A stretch of 64,000 bases of DNA from Inia geoffrensis. Its lineage: Eukaryota; Chordata; Mammalia; Artiodactyla; Iniidae. The position numbers and the translations under genes were made by a program. The DNA lies in NCBI GenBank assembly GCA_036417435.1, contig CM070903.1, positions 54,040,001-54,104,000 of the forward strand. The letters run 5' to 3'. Below are positions 36,046 to 47,804 of this stretch, piece after piece. Every line of letters starts with the position of its first letter. Position 1 is the stretch's first letter. The notes under the pieces were generated by a model. It was not told the origin of the DNA. It saw nothing but the letters and a program-made list of their open reading frames with translations, and made no database searches.

Positions 36046-36985
36046 GGTGAGGGTCTGAAACAAAAGCATACCCTAGTGTTGACCGAAGGAGTAAAACCTA
36101 TAGCTGTCAGTGATTTTTATATGTGAATGATTCAAGGAGGGAGGCTCAATGTTTTGCTCAAGGATAAATGCAGAATTGGTAGAAAAGGCAGAGATTATAG
36201 TCTAGAGTAGTAACTCAATAAATATTTACTAAAAGAACAAATGAACTGCCTATTTATTCCTCCTACTGAAAAAGAAGGTATGAAAACAGGATGAATAAAG
36301 GAACATAAACATTTATTTTTCAGATCTCTTTAGGGTGCCCCTTTGTTTTACATACAGGGATAGAACCATTATACTGTATTTAAACTAGAGGAAAAGAAAT
36401 AATCTTTCCATATTAGGCCCTGTCTTTGATCTACTCTGTGTTTTTAGGGAAAATTTTTCCCCTGCTTCTCTGAAAAGAGCACTAGATATATTTACTGGCT
36501 TATAGCTACACAGAGCTCAGCTAATGGGAATATTCTATTTAGGATCATGCAGACGGTGAACCTGTGATCATGTTGTGTATTATTCTCAACAGTCCAAGTC
36601 AACGTCCTAACCAGTCAACACTAAACACGTGATTTAGATTTTTAAGAGTGAACAGGTTCTATTTCTATTGTTTCTTAAGGCAAGCCAGAACAGTCTCTTA
36701 TTTTGACTGAGGAACATAACTATTGACAGAAGGAAAGCCTAACGGTCTATTTGAGAACCACAGAGTTGAGTGAAATTTCCCTTTCTCCTATTTTAAATGA
36801 AGGACTCACTTTCGGGTTCAAAACATGTTTCCAGTGTGGTTAAAGTAAATATTTTCGTAACATTTAAAAGGAAAAATCAACACTCTTATTCCACTTCATA
36901 AAGAATTCACAAAGGGATCAACTTGGAGAAAATAAAGATTAAATAATTGTGGCTGGGTTGTATGCCAGGAAAATGGGTCACTTAT
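36046..36985. other. Unassigned sequence
   Basis: No exon or repeat recognised. Confidence 0.35.
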
Positions 36986-36989
36986 GCAC

Positions 36990-37270
36990 ACACATGCACA
37001 ATCATTCCTTCTACAAATATAGGGAGGCCCTGCTGTTTGCATGGCTCCCCCAACGGCTTATAGTTTAATGGGGTGGGAGGATACACACAGCACTAAGCTA
37101 GCAACAGTACAAATGTGTGTAGAAAAAATACTGAGGGAATGACAAAGTGTATATTTAAAAGTACCACCTGGATATTAACAGGTGAAGTTTATGGAGAAAG
37201 AAATCACAAATTAAAGTGAGCCTTGGAAGATGGCAAGGGGCTGGATAGGAAGAACAAAGGCCGTTAATTG
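36990..37270 (-). repeat. Probable L2-like fragment
   Basis: 'tagtttaatggggtgggagg', 'cagcactaagctagcaac', 'aatactgagggaatgacaa' and 'agtgagccttggaagatgg' follow the order of a reverse-orientation L2 end. Confidence 0.4.
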
Positions 37271-37479
37271 TACTTTCTTTTTCTTAGGTAAGGAGGTAAG
37301 TTTGGGGGGGAGAATAAAAAGATAACGCCATCTGGAGCAGTGACTATAAAAAGAGAGTCATGGAAGACAAAGTTGGAAAAAGTTTTGAGAAAAAAACATT
37401 TATGCAGGGCAAAGGAAGATGTTTGGATTTTAGACAAAATGGCATGATGGAGACAACTTGGAGCAAGAGAAAAATCATA

Positions 37480-37655
37480 AGCTGTGAAGTAAGAGAGGCT
37501 TGGATTTGAATCCTTGCTCTACTAAGTATGTGAGTCTCTTTTTCCTCCTTACAAAAAGAAGATAATAATATTGCTGTATAAATTTATTAGGAGTTTTAAC
37601 TTAATAATATGTATAAAGTGGCTGAGTCATATAAACCCTTAATATACACTGAAAC
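37480..37655 (+). repeat. MIR SINE
   Basis: 'ggcttggatttgaatccttg' and 'ctctactaagtatgtgag' with 'aagaagataataatattgc' fit the MIR body. The part around the cytosine-rich core is partly lost. Confidence 0.65.
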
Positions 37656-37659
37656 ATCA

Positions 37660-38680
37660 TCCAACTCTTCCATTTTACATTCTGTGTAGTTGAGTGCTCT
37701 CAAAGATTTTGAGTTGGCTAATGACTTGATAAAGACAGTATTTAAGGAAGGGAAATCTGACAGCAATTTGCCGGAAGTCTTGGAGGAAAGGGTGCTAGCT
37801 GTTAAGCCATTTTATTGGGGTGGGAGCTTGAACCTACTTAAAAATGTATATATAATATAGATCCTCTGGGGAAAGGATACAGGGGCTTCTGATTATCAAA
37901 ACAGTCCACGATGCCCCAAAAGGTTAAAGATCCTTGCATGTGTTATAGAAGATGCTAGACCATGAGGGACTGCAGAAGAGAAGTGGAACGTAATAAATAA
38001 GATTTAATTACTGTATATGCAAATTAAAGGAAGAATTGAAAATAACACTGGAATCTTATTCTCGTGTCACATGCTACCATTTCCAGAGAGAAACGAGTGA
38101 GTTTAGAAGGAAAGGTGATATGTTTGCCTTTAAACATGTTGCATGTCAGGTATTTGCCAGAATTGCTAAGTAAAATCCTGACTAGAGAAAGTTTTGCCTG
38201 GATTTGGGGTGCAGGTCAGGAATGGAGATAAAGATAGTTTAAGACAAAGCTTTTTAGTTCTAAGATTACACGGCAAGAGGCCAGGGAGTACATAAGCCAC
38301 AGGATATAATAAGATAGCTTTGGGGAGCATATTCCAAAATACAGGGAAAATGTTTTAAAAAAATTGTAATTCCCAAAAAATTGTAATGCACACTTGCAAT
38401 GAAAAGTTTTGAAATAGAAAAAATATAACATTTTAAAGGCAAAACATAGGACAGAAAGAATCTGCATTAATTCACTGTTCCTTCCAGGGGTAATTTAGAG
38501 AAAAAATTGTGAGAAAACTGCTATAGAAGGAAGTTAATTTTCTGAGAGTGTGAAAATAAAGTAAAATGAAGAGAGGAACAAAGACTAGGTCTTTGATCTA
38601 TCCAGAGTTAGAAGGTAGAAGGAAGAAGACCCGATTAAGAAGAACGTGTCAAAAAGGCAAGTAGATGTACCAGAAAAATA
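37660..38680. other. Unassigned sequence
   Basis: No exon or clear repeat recognised. Confidence 0.35.
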
Positions 38681-38684
38681 GAAA

Positions 38685-38785
38685 CCTGGAAAAGAGAGAA
38701 TCTGAAGAACAGGTTGTCAACAACGTCAAATGTAGCAGGCAGGTCACCTAAAATGAGGACGAGGCACCAGGTATTAGAGTCTTCT
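38685..38785 (-). repeat. Short L2 fragment
   Basis: 'tcaacaacgtcaaatgtagc' followed by 'aggcaggtcacctaaaatga' matches a recalled reverse-orientation L2 block. Confidence 0.45.
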
Positions 38786-38789
38786 TTCT

Positions 38790-39425
38790 AAACAAGTCTT
38801 TAAAGTAATGTTACAATGTTAAGGTCGTATGTAAAGATGTTTAGATCGTGTTCTAGAATAAGGCTGCAGAATCTTTTCTACTGTAGAAAGCCTTTCAAGA
38901 GATCCATAAGCAAACATAAATGCGAATCCCTTAGGCAGATCATTTATTGGATGTGCTTTGTACTCGCCTCACCACAGCAGCATGTGATTCAAATCTTAGA
39001 ATCTGACAGTCTCATCTGTTTGAAAGTTGATTAGAGGTTGAAGACTGTCAAGAATGGAATAATACATAATCTCAAAACTTAGTACTTCTGGGCTAATGAT
39101 AGGACAAATCAATTTTTGTTGTTACAGAAGCAGCTTAAATGCCCAGAGCTCTATCATCCGGCCTTCTGTGTTTGTCAACATGAAAGAACAAAAGTAAAAA
39201 ACAAAAACAAAAAATCCTGGAAAATCTATTATTATTGTTGTTGTTGGATTAAGAAAACAATACATATCACTCTCATTTTCTTAAGCTGCTAAAACTTCAA
39301 ATATGCAGTAAAGCCACCGCATTAGAAGGAATTACCCATAATATAGTCACTTTGCCTGGCTCTCATGCCATTTCTTCAAAAAAGTACTACAACCCTCTAG
39401 TCCAGGCGAAGGGAGCAAAGCACTA
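38790..39425. other. Unassigned sequence
   Basis: Nothing recognised. An A-rich simple tract lies at 39195-39218. Confidence 0.35.
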
Positions 39426-39429
39426 AACT

Positions 39430-39690
39430 AGAATTCAGGTCTTATTTTACTGCTTTTCTCTCGTGACTTGTGCAAGTGACCTTCATTCTATGCATCTCAG
39501 CTGGTCTCTGTGTAAGAGGTGAGGACAGTATCTCTCCAACACAGTTTGCTACCCTGGGCTTCAGTCTGAAAATTTATGATAGGCAGGCAATTGTATCTTT
39601 CCTCCCAAACCTGTTTCGAGGATTATACTCCATAGCATCTGTATATGTGCTTAGCATATGGTAGGCATTCAGTGGAATCAGCTGGAGTGC
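39430..39690 (+). repeat. MIR SINE
   Basis: 'gtgacttgtgcaagtgacct' with 'gtgcttagcatatggtagg' and 'cattcagtggaatcag' fit the MIR core and tail. The 64-codon frame inside is not a gene. Confidence 0.55.
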
Positions 39691-40062
39691 TTTCCAACAT
39701 TCTCTGCTACCTTAGGGGTCTTTTGGAACAATCGAATGACAAGCTGCTATGCAGTACTTTAGGCATTCATATGCAATAAATGAGAGGGAGAGAGAAATGA
39801 GGGAGGGACAGAGATTGAGACTGAGAAAGAGATGCCTCTTATTGGGAGGTTATATTGAAAGACTACAGAGAGGCCTGAGCTGGAAGATAGCTTAATAGCA
39901 AATACTGAATAGAGAAAAGAATTGCCAATTCTGCAGCTTCAGAAATAGATGAGATAGTAGCATTAGGGGGATGAATTTCACATGTGAAAGGATATCACAG
40001 TCTTTGAGACTGAGATAGCCACAGCTGGGATATACGTGTCTTGTCCAAAACTATCTTCCACA

Positions 40063-40267
40063 GGGCTTCCCTGGTGGCGCAGTGGTTGAGAGTCCGCCTG
40101 CCGATGCAGGGGACACGGGTTCGTGCCCCGGTGGGGGAAGATCCCACATGCCGCGGAGCAGCTGGGCCCATGAGCCATGGCCGCTGAGCCCGTGCGTCCG
40201 GAGCCTGTGCTCCGCAACGGGAGAGGCCACAACAGTGAGAGGCCCGTGTACCGCAAAAAAACAAAAA
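40063..40267 (+). mobile_element. Young CHR-2-type SINE
   Basis: A near-consensus SINE starts GGGCTTCCCTGGTGGCGCAG and ends with an A run broken by one C. The 16-bp duplication has one mismatch: AAAACTATCTTCCACA at 40047-40062 and AAAACTGTCTTCCACA at 40268-40283. The private change GGTGGGGGAAG is seen in the body. Confidence 0.94.
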
Positions 40268-40289
40268 AAAACTGTCTTCCACAAAAATG

Positions 40290-41255
40290 ATAAGCAAAAA
40301 AGGGAATAAAAGTGACATTTAACTCTTTAAAATATCCATAACCCTGATTTTCTAATCAGTAAGGATAAATTTTCCCTTTAGATAAGATTGTAAGTGGACA
40401 TCTTTGCCAGAGAATACTTTTTTGCCAAGCACCCTAGTACTATGGCTTTCAAATGTTTTTGACTCTGACTCATGTATTTAAAGGACACACAATAATACCT
40501 ATCCATTTTATGTGCAATACATGCTGATATTTTCTATTCTAAATGGCTTTCTCAAGGTGTTAATGACTCATGATCTGTACTGTTAAACAAAAACAACAAA
40601 AACCCCAAGCTCTTTAGTAGTAGTTACTTTTATATGTCAACACTAAATGCAATGGTATCAGAAATGAACTTCTTTTAATAAACAGACATTTATGAATCAG
40701 GATCCATTTTAGATAGTGCTTTGGTATCTATTTTATTCAAGTCATATAACTAGATATACGTTTCTTACTGAGGTCGGATTGTATCAATTAGTATGGTCAT
40801 ATTTCCTGCAGCAACCCAGACTCAACGTCTCACCAAGGTAGGTCATTCGTTATGAAAGGTATCAGGTGACAGAGTGACGGTTATGCATAAAAGATTACCT
40901 CCACTTAGGAAATACAAACAGACAAACACCTCAAAACCTCAGAGTGTATGTATTCTGGTTTGGTTTATTACACAAAAAGAAAAGCCAACATATGAGGCTC
41001 TACTTTAGAGTTCCCTTAAACTCCAGTGCTTTATGAAAAATTTTCTGATTTATTTTGTGGTAACTAATAAAAATGTATTTGAAATGATTTAAAACTGAAG
41101 GTGCTTTATTATTATCAAGGATTCTCAGATATTTTGTAAAGTTCTCTTTAGAGACACTTTTGATCTAATCCAGGGATCCTGATACTGATGGGTAGAAGAT
41201 GCAAAACACTAAACATAAATAGATAATACCAGTGAGTGGTATCAGTATAAGGAAA
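40290..41255. other. Unassigned sequence
   Basis: No exon or repeat recognised. Confidence 0.35.
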
Positions 41256-41380
41256 GTACAGTCATCCCTCAGCATCCATGGATTTTGGTACCCACAGGGG
41301 CTCAATTTCCGTATATAAAACGGCACAGTACAACAAATAGCTATGGATGTGACACCGTGGGTATGGGTGGATGACTGCAG
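41256..41380 (+). mobile_element. Short Tigger/MER2-type DNA element
   Basis: 'tacagtcatccctcagcatc' is the typical 5' terminus, with TA just before. 'ccgtatataaaacggcacag' follows and the right end 'ggtggatgactgc' is a partial inverted copy. It is a shortened MITE. Confidence 0.65.
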
Positions 41381-41714
41381 CACCATACAACCAAATGAAG
41401 GAACACACTGTATTGTGTGCTTATAAAGGAATTGGAGTTATGGGTTGAATGACCATCTTAGATTTTCCTCAACACATAAACATATATTCTAACAGAGTTG
41501 TTAGATGAAATACGGTACACACATTTCTTTTGTACAAATATGTCCTAATTATTGCATGGGACATACCTACCCTAACAATTATTCATTATTTACCTGAAAT
41601 TCAAATTTAACTGGGCATCCTGTATTTTTGTTTGCTAAGTCTGGCAACTCCCCTCCTAGCATGATTTGTGGCATATCAAAGGAGTTGTAAAATATCTCCA
41701 GAAGCAGAAAGCTG
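41381..41714. other. Unassigned sequence
   Basis: Nothing recognised. Confidence 0.35.
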
Positions 41715-41800
41715 TGGCAGAAAGAGCAAAGACTTTTGCAGATAAATCTGGGTTCAAATTCCGCTTCTACCAGGATTTTATTCTGGAAAAGATTTTCATA
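41715..41800 (+). repeat. MIR SINE fragment
   Basis: 'aaatctgggttcaaattccg' followed by 'cttctaccagg' is the tRNA-proximal MIR part. Confidence 0.5.
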
Positions 41801-42685
41801 AGATCTTATTCTGACCTTCCCAAGGCAGTGTCATGTGCTCTGAAACCCTACTTTCTCGTCACCATCAATATTACTCTGCTCTCAACTGGTCTTCCTTTGG
41901 AAATGAGCACATTCATGTTATAACAGGAGACTCTAAGATTCCTGTATTTAAACTCTTAGAAAGGAAGGGCTTTTAATTCTCACCTTTTTTTGATAGCTTA
42001 TTATCTACCATACCTGTTGTCCTAGATAAAGACACCTAGGAGAAGGCTCATCTCCACAACACCTGCCTTTTTCTAATGTGTGGGCAAGGGAAAAATCCCC
42101 CGGAGCACTGATAGTGATGGGCAAGAACTTGATAAACTACCATTAATACTAACGTGCCTACCATGTACATTATGCTGGGCTGGGTGGCAGAAATCTGAAC
42201 ACGGAGGAAATTTACATAATAACATTTATTTATGACTTGGTCAATGATTTTGCACAGCACATTCCATAGGCTGTCCCTTATTAGCAATGCATAGATCTAC
42301 GTGCTGTGTGAAACTGCAACAAAGCTAGAGCTTTCACACAGCAGTTCCAACCTTAAGTTGATAGTCAGGCACTCTGCGATACACTGTAGTTCAGATTTAT
42401 TCTGAACACATCCGTACGTTTAGCATACCCCAGGAAAAGTACTCAAGGGAGTTGAAATCTGCTGAGTGGGTAACCCATTCCACATGGCCACATGGGCCAA
42501 TGCAGATTTGGAAATTATCATCCCATTAGTCCCTCACCACTCTGGCATAATGGGGTGGTACACAATCCTATGGGAACTCTTCTAAGTGCCCTTCCCTTAG
42601 CTTGTAAAGTGTAGCGTTAATTCATTAATTGATCACTAAATGGGTTGGTTTTGTATGGTCAACATTTATTTATGTTTCCAAACTT
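41801..42685. other. Unassigned sequence
   Basis: No exon or clear repeat recognised. Confidence 0.35.
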
Positions 42686-42689
42686 TATG

Positions 42690-42915
42690 ACCAAACTGTA
42701 GCTGGCACTTATTACTAATATACATAATATATGCTTTGTGATTAAACTTATGACAATCCCGTAAGATATCACTATTATCTCCATTTTACAGATGAGAAAA
42801 TAGAAGCAGAGAGGTTATATAACCTCAACAAGATCACACAGTTAGTAATTGATGGAGCCAGCATTTCAACTCAGGCAAACTGAATTTAGAGTCCATATTC
42901 GTAACTCCTAAGCAA
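42690..42915 (-). repeat. MIR SINE, well preserved
   Basis: 'ccattttacagatgagaaaa', 'gagaggttatataacctcaa' and 'agatcacacagttagtaatt' are the reverse of the MIR core. The gene-like frames nearby are chance. Confidence 0.8.
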
Positions 42916-42919
42916 TGCT

Positions 42920-44770
42920 GCTGGGTAACGTTAGAATAATACATGGTAGTAATGAAACCATTTCCTGGTGCAAGTATCACTTCCATGCAATGAAGTCATT
43001 ATAGACAGAGTTGTATCTTTATTTGTAATGGGATCTAAGCCAGAGAATTTCATTTTGAGAGACACTATTCATCACCTCGGGCTAAGAGTTAGTTGGATAC
43101 CTTTGCCAAATGTCAGCGATTCAATTACATTCCAACTGAGGTTTTATTCAGACATTATTTTGGATTTGTTTTCAAAGCTTTACTTCTACTTGCAAGCTAC
43201 CTAAGTTTCTTTTTTTGCTGTTGTTACAACATAGTAGATACTTCAGTGTTAAAATCTTATTTAAGACTAAACACAGAAACTTGATTTGGAAGGCTGAGAT
43301 AAAACATCCTCAAGAAGCCTTCTTTATTTGTAGACTTAAACCCTCAGATTCTCACTTTAATTGCAAAAGAGAAGTTATTGAATAAGAAAGTTTAAGTGAT
43401 TTTTTAACCGTGTTTTAAAAAATACTCTGCTATCGAAGAGAAAGAAAAGAATTGCTCTTTCTATTGTATATTACATGGCCAAAGGGGCAACTCCCTTAAC
43501 TGACTGGAGGAAGTTAGCTGTTGGTTTCAAAATCACTCTTTCCAGAGAAGTAGGGTGTGTGACTCAGATTTCCACACCAAGGTGGTCCCTGAGAGAAGAC
43601 TTCAGATGTAGAAGAGGTAATGTTAAATTCTCTGGTATCGCTTATCATTTCCCTCAGGCAAGCCACATGTCAGAGAGCCTCAATCTGAAAATGACACGTT
43701 ACATGTGCTTCGTCCTTTACTTTTTTAAAAGGTTTTTATGTCTTTCAGTTTTCATGTGTGCTCTTGATTGGTATCTTTCTATAAATAAATGTACTTAGAA
43801 TGAAAAAGTCATTCCAGTCCTCAGCTGAGAGATCTTTTATATCCATCTCCCAGAGAGAGGAGATGAAATTTGATTTGAAACTGCACATACACAACTTGGC
43901 ATACAGATTTCCACACTTTTCAAAGGTCTTAAATGGTCAAGATGATGAGAAAAATGAGAAAGAAAAATAAGAGGACAAGAGTTATCATTCTTGGGGAACT
44001 CAGTGTGCCCCTCATACCATGGTAGGTATTTTTCACACAGCATTAAATTTAGTCTTACTCCATTTTATTGAGGCATGTGATAGGTGGAGATATAAAAATA
44101 ACTTTTCCCTAATTATGTATGTAATATAAGTACAGTAACCAGGATTCAAAATTAAAATAAGAACTCAGGATCTGTGATGTTTCCATGATTTCACTCTTAG
44201 GGATTTAGGCCTAGGGTTGGGTGCTAAACACTCTGAAAGTGGCTAAAGAAGTAGAAATCCCCCAAAACCTCTAGAAAATTGAAATAAAAAATTAATTTCT
44301 AAAAATATTTTCAAACTTAATGTTCCAATAGTAGCTTGGCATCCATAAAAGACAAATTTAATTGGGAAAATACATAACTGACCTTTGGTACATGAGATTC
44401 CTGAAAAATTTCACACATACTTAGGGTCAAGTGTTAAGCATTTTGTTTCAAATATAATAAGATGTATGTTTAGAAATTAGTTTGGTTGACCCTGGAACTT
44501 AGGTATTATATTAACTCCAAAGCCTTCTGGATTGTAACCCCTTTGGCATTATGTCATCTTTCATAATTGTGGGTTTTTTTCCTTCATTAGAACCACAGTT
44601 CCCTATTAAGCAGGAAGTGATAGGTTACTGTAATCCATGTAGTAACTGCCTGTCAGCACGACATTTTTTTCAGTAGCATTTACTACAATACAGAAGGCTT
44701 AGGTGTGCCCTAATTACGGGATTTCATTTTAATGCTTCTTATATGTGGGAACTGAGTCTTTCTTTTGATT
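42920..44770. other. Unassigned sequence
   Basis: No exon or repeat recognised. The 107-codon frame at 43475-43798 has no domain. Confidence 0.4.
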
Positions 44771-44774
44771 CATT

Positions 44775-45596
44775 AATTCATTCCGGTAATATTTACTTTA
44801 TTGAATACTTTATAGACATCTAGTCTTGTCCAAGGCACCAAAGATATAATGGTGAATAAACACAGTCTAGTGGAGGGGATATTAATCAAATAATCAGCAG
44901 CAATTGTAAAAATTGCAATTGTGATATGTGCTAAGACATATGGTGCTCTGAGATGGCATAGTAGGGAAATTAACCTATGCAGAGAGATTGGGAAAATTTC
45001 CCTAGAGGAGTGACAATTAATCTGAAATCTGAAGGACACATAGAAGTAAATTAAGACTGAGAGGAGGAAGAAGAGTTCTATCCGTTGAATCCTGATTGGG
45101 GGTGGGGTGGTGCTGAGGGAACAAACCAAGGGTCACACCAGGCTGGGGCTCATTAAGCACGGGTAAGCAAGGCGGGGAGATGGGGAGGGAGGGTGAGGGC
45201 AATCATGAGAGGCTGAGGGGGAGATGAGGGGGTTTCAAGGCTGAGAGGAGAGGGGATTCAGGAAGGAGTAACAATGAGATTTGTGTTGAAATGATTGCAG
45301 AGGTCTCTTTAGATGCAATGGGGAAATGCATGAAAGGGGATAAGAATGGATGTCAGTAGACCACTTAAGAGGTGTCTGCAGCAGTCCAGTCTGGGGGTGT
45401 GGTAGTGACGATGGAGATACAGACAGAGAACAGATGTGTCTAGATTATCTATGAACAGATGCTGGTGATGAGTTACGTATAGTATGATAGGTGGCGAAGA
45501 AGAGGACTTGTTTCAAAAGACTTGGGTTTCTCAGTCTCTATGCTCCCCATTCATTCAAAATGGACCGAACTAGGATGAGAGTAAAGAAAGATGCTG
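44775..45596 (-). repeat. L2 fragment, left part, split by the full-length L1
   Basis: The reverse L2 order is seen: 'ccaaggcaccaaagatataa', 'ggtgaataaacacag', 'agagattgggaaaatttccc', 'atctgaaatctgaagg', 'gcagaggtctctttagatgc' and 'ctgcagcagtccagtctggg'. It continues after the L1 at 52026-52090. Confidence 0.6.
45583..45596 (+). repeat. Left target-site duplication of the full-length L1
   Basis: AAAGAAAGATGCTG here is repeated exactly at 52012-52025. Left of it lies the L2 fragment, and right of the second copy the L2 resumes. The empty site can therefore be read directly. An exact 14-bp match indicates a fairly recent insertion. Confidence 0.95.
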
Positions 45597-46839
45597 GGAG
45601 ATTAAGAAAGATGGCGGAAGAGTAAGACGCGGAGATCACCTTCCTCCCCACAGATACACCAGAAATACATCTACACGTGGAACAACTCTTACAGAACACC
45701 TACTGAAGGCTGGCAAAAGACCTCAGACCTCCTAAAAGGCAAGAAACTCCCCACGTACCTGGGTAGGGCAAAAGAAAAAAAGAAAAAACAGAGACAAAAG
45801 AATAGGGACGGGACCTGCACCAGTGGGAGGGAGCTGTGAAGGATCAAAAGTCTCCACACACTAGGAAGCCCCTTCACGGGCAGAGACTGCGGGAGGCGGA
45901 GGAGGGAGCTTCGGAGCCGCAGAGGAGAGCACAGCAACAGGGGTGCGGAGGGGAAAGCGGAGAGACTCCCGCATAGAGGATCGGTGCCGACCGGCACTCA
46001 CCAGCCCGAGAGGCTTGTCGGCTCACCCGCCGGGGCGGGCGGGGCTGCGAGCTAAAGCTCGGGTTTCGGTTTCAGACGGAGCGCAGGGAAAGGACTGGGG
46101 TTGGCGGCTTGAACATAGCCTTAAGGGGGTAATGCACCACGGCTAGCCGGGAGGGAGTCCGGGGGAAAGTCTGCACCTGCCAAAGAGGCAAGAGACTTTT
46201 AACACACGGCGGGCCTCAGGCTGGTGCAGCGTCACGCCGGCCTCTGCGCCCGCAGGCCCGCCCCGCACGCCGTGCCCCTCTCTCCCCTCGGCCTGTGTGC
46301 GCCAAAGCCCCCGAATCAGAGGCTCCTTTAACCCTGTCCTGTCTGAGTGAAAAACAGACGCTCTCTAGCGACCTACACGCAGAGGCGGGGCCAAATCCAA
46401 AGCTGAGCCCCTGGGAGCTGTGAGAACAAAGAAGTGAAAGGGAAATCTCTCCCAGCAGCCTCAGAAGACGCGGATTAAAGCTCCACAATCAGCTTGATCT
46501 TCACTCAATGACCAGCAAGCTACAGTGCTGGACAGCCTATGCCAAACAACTAGCAAAACAGAAACACTACCCCACCCATTAACAGAGAGGCTGCCTAAAA
46601 TCATAATAAGTCCAGAGACACGCCAAAACACACCACCAGACGTGGACCTGCCCACCAGAGAGACAAGATCCAGCCTCATCCACCAGAACACAAGCACTAG
46701 TCCCCTCCACCAGGAAGCATACACAACCCACTAGACCAACCTTAGCCACTGGAGACAGACATCAAAAACAACGGGAACTACGAACCTGCAGCCTGCTAAA
46801 AAAAAAAAGGGAGACCCCAAACACAGTAAGATAAGCAAA
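45597..46839 (+). promoter_or_regulatory. L1 5' UTR with internal promoter
   Basis: The segment is 1243 bp long and CpG-rich between about 45890 and 46350, unlike its AT-rich surroundings. L1 5' UTRs carry an internal promoter, so transcription is expected to begin at or near 45597. Antisense frames at 45689-45997 and 46216-46488 fall inside it but are not expected to be genes. The ORF1 start at 46840 follows an A-rich block. Confidence 0.85.
45608..45617 (+). promoter_or_regulatory. YY1-type binding site at the L1 5' end
   Basis: AAGATGGCGG starts 11 bases inside the element. In human L1 a similar AAGATGGCC site near the first base binds YY1 and directs initiation at the true 5' end. The matching place and sequence here support the same role by inference. 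Confidence 0.65.
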
Positions 46840-47746
46840 ATGAGAAGACAGAAAAACACACAGCAGATGAAGGAGCAAGATAAAAATGCACCAGACCTAA
46901 CAAATGAAGAAGTAATAGGCAGTCTACCTGAAAAAGAATTCAGAATAATGATAGTAAAGATGATCCAGAATCTCGGAAATAGAATGGAGGCAGGGATGGA
47001 GAAGATGCAAGAAATGTTTAACAAAGATCTAGAAGAACTAAAGAACAAACAAACAGAGATGAACAACACAATAACTGAAATGAAAAATACACTAGATGGG
47101 ATCAATAGCAGAATAACTGAGGCAGAAGAACGGATAAGTGACCTGGAAGATAAAATAGTGGAAATAACTAATGCAGAGCAGAATAAAGAAAAAAGAATGA
47201 AAAGAACTGAGGACAGTCTCAGAGACCTCTGGGACAACATTAAACGCACCAACATTCGAATTATAGGGGTTCCAGAGGATGAAGAGAAAAAGAAAGGGAC
47301 TGAGAAAATATTTGAAGAGATTATAGTTGAAAACTTCCCTAATATGGGAAAGGAAATAGTTAACCAAGTCCAGGAAGCAGAGAGAGTCCCATACAGGATA
47401 AACCCAAGGAGAAATACACCAAGACACATATTAATCAAACTCTCAAAAATTAAATACAAAGAAAGCATATTAAAAGCAGCAAGGGAAAAAAAAACAAATA
47501 ACACACAAGGGAATCCCCATAAGGCTAACAGCTGATCTCTCAGCAGAAACTCTGAAAGCCAGAAGGGAGTGGCAGGACATACTGAAAGTGATGAAGGAGA
47601 AAAGCCTGCAACCACGATTACTCTACCCAGCAAAGATCTCATTCAGATTTGATGGAGATATTAAAACCTTTACAGACAAGCAAAAGCTGAGAGAGTTCAG
47701 CACCACCAAACCAGCTTTACAACAACTGCTGAAGGAACTTCTCTAG
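46840..47746 (+). pseudogene. L1 ORF1 with a single frameshift
   Basis: ORF1 encodes a trimeric RNA-binding chaperone needed for L1 retrotransposition. It opens at ATG 46840 (MRRQKNTQQ). About residues 35-112 form a long heptad coiled coil. The RRM follows, with NIRIIGVPED from residue 138 and RHILIKL near 200. The frame runs 218 codons in register and then, after a run of nine A at 47486-47494, gives 13 unrelated residues and stops at 47535. The plus-one frame from 47495 continues for about 83 codons with the conserved C-terminal domain (ARREWQD, LLYPAKISF) to the stop at 47746. So the gene appears intact but for one extra A. A polymerase or assembly error in the homopolymer is possible. Without the C-terminal domain the protein would not be expected to work. 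Confidence 0.9.
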
Positions 47747-47804
47747 ACAAGAAACACAAGAGGAGGAAAGGACCTATAACAACGAACCCAAAACAATTTA
47801 GAAA

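Noticed and set aside
43475..43798. 107-codon plus-strand frame
   Set aside because: Ends in an AT-rich stretch with a hydrophobic tail typical of random translation; no known family.
45689..46488. Antisense frames in the L1 5' UTR
   Set aside because: No conserved protein is known from this position in this lineage, and GC-rich DNA lacks stops. They could resemble an antisense ORF as in primates, but nothing supports it.
46731..47642. 303-codon minus-strand frame
   Set aside because: It is the antisense shadow of L1 ORF1, whose A-rich coding strand leaves the opposite strand short of stops.
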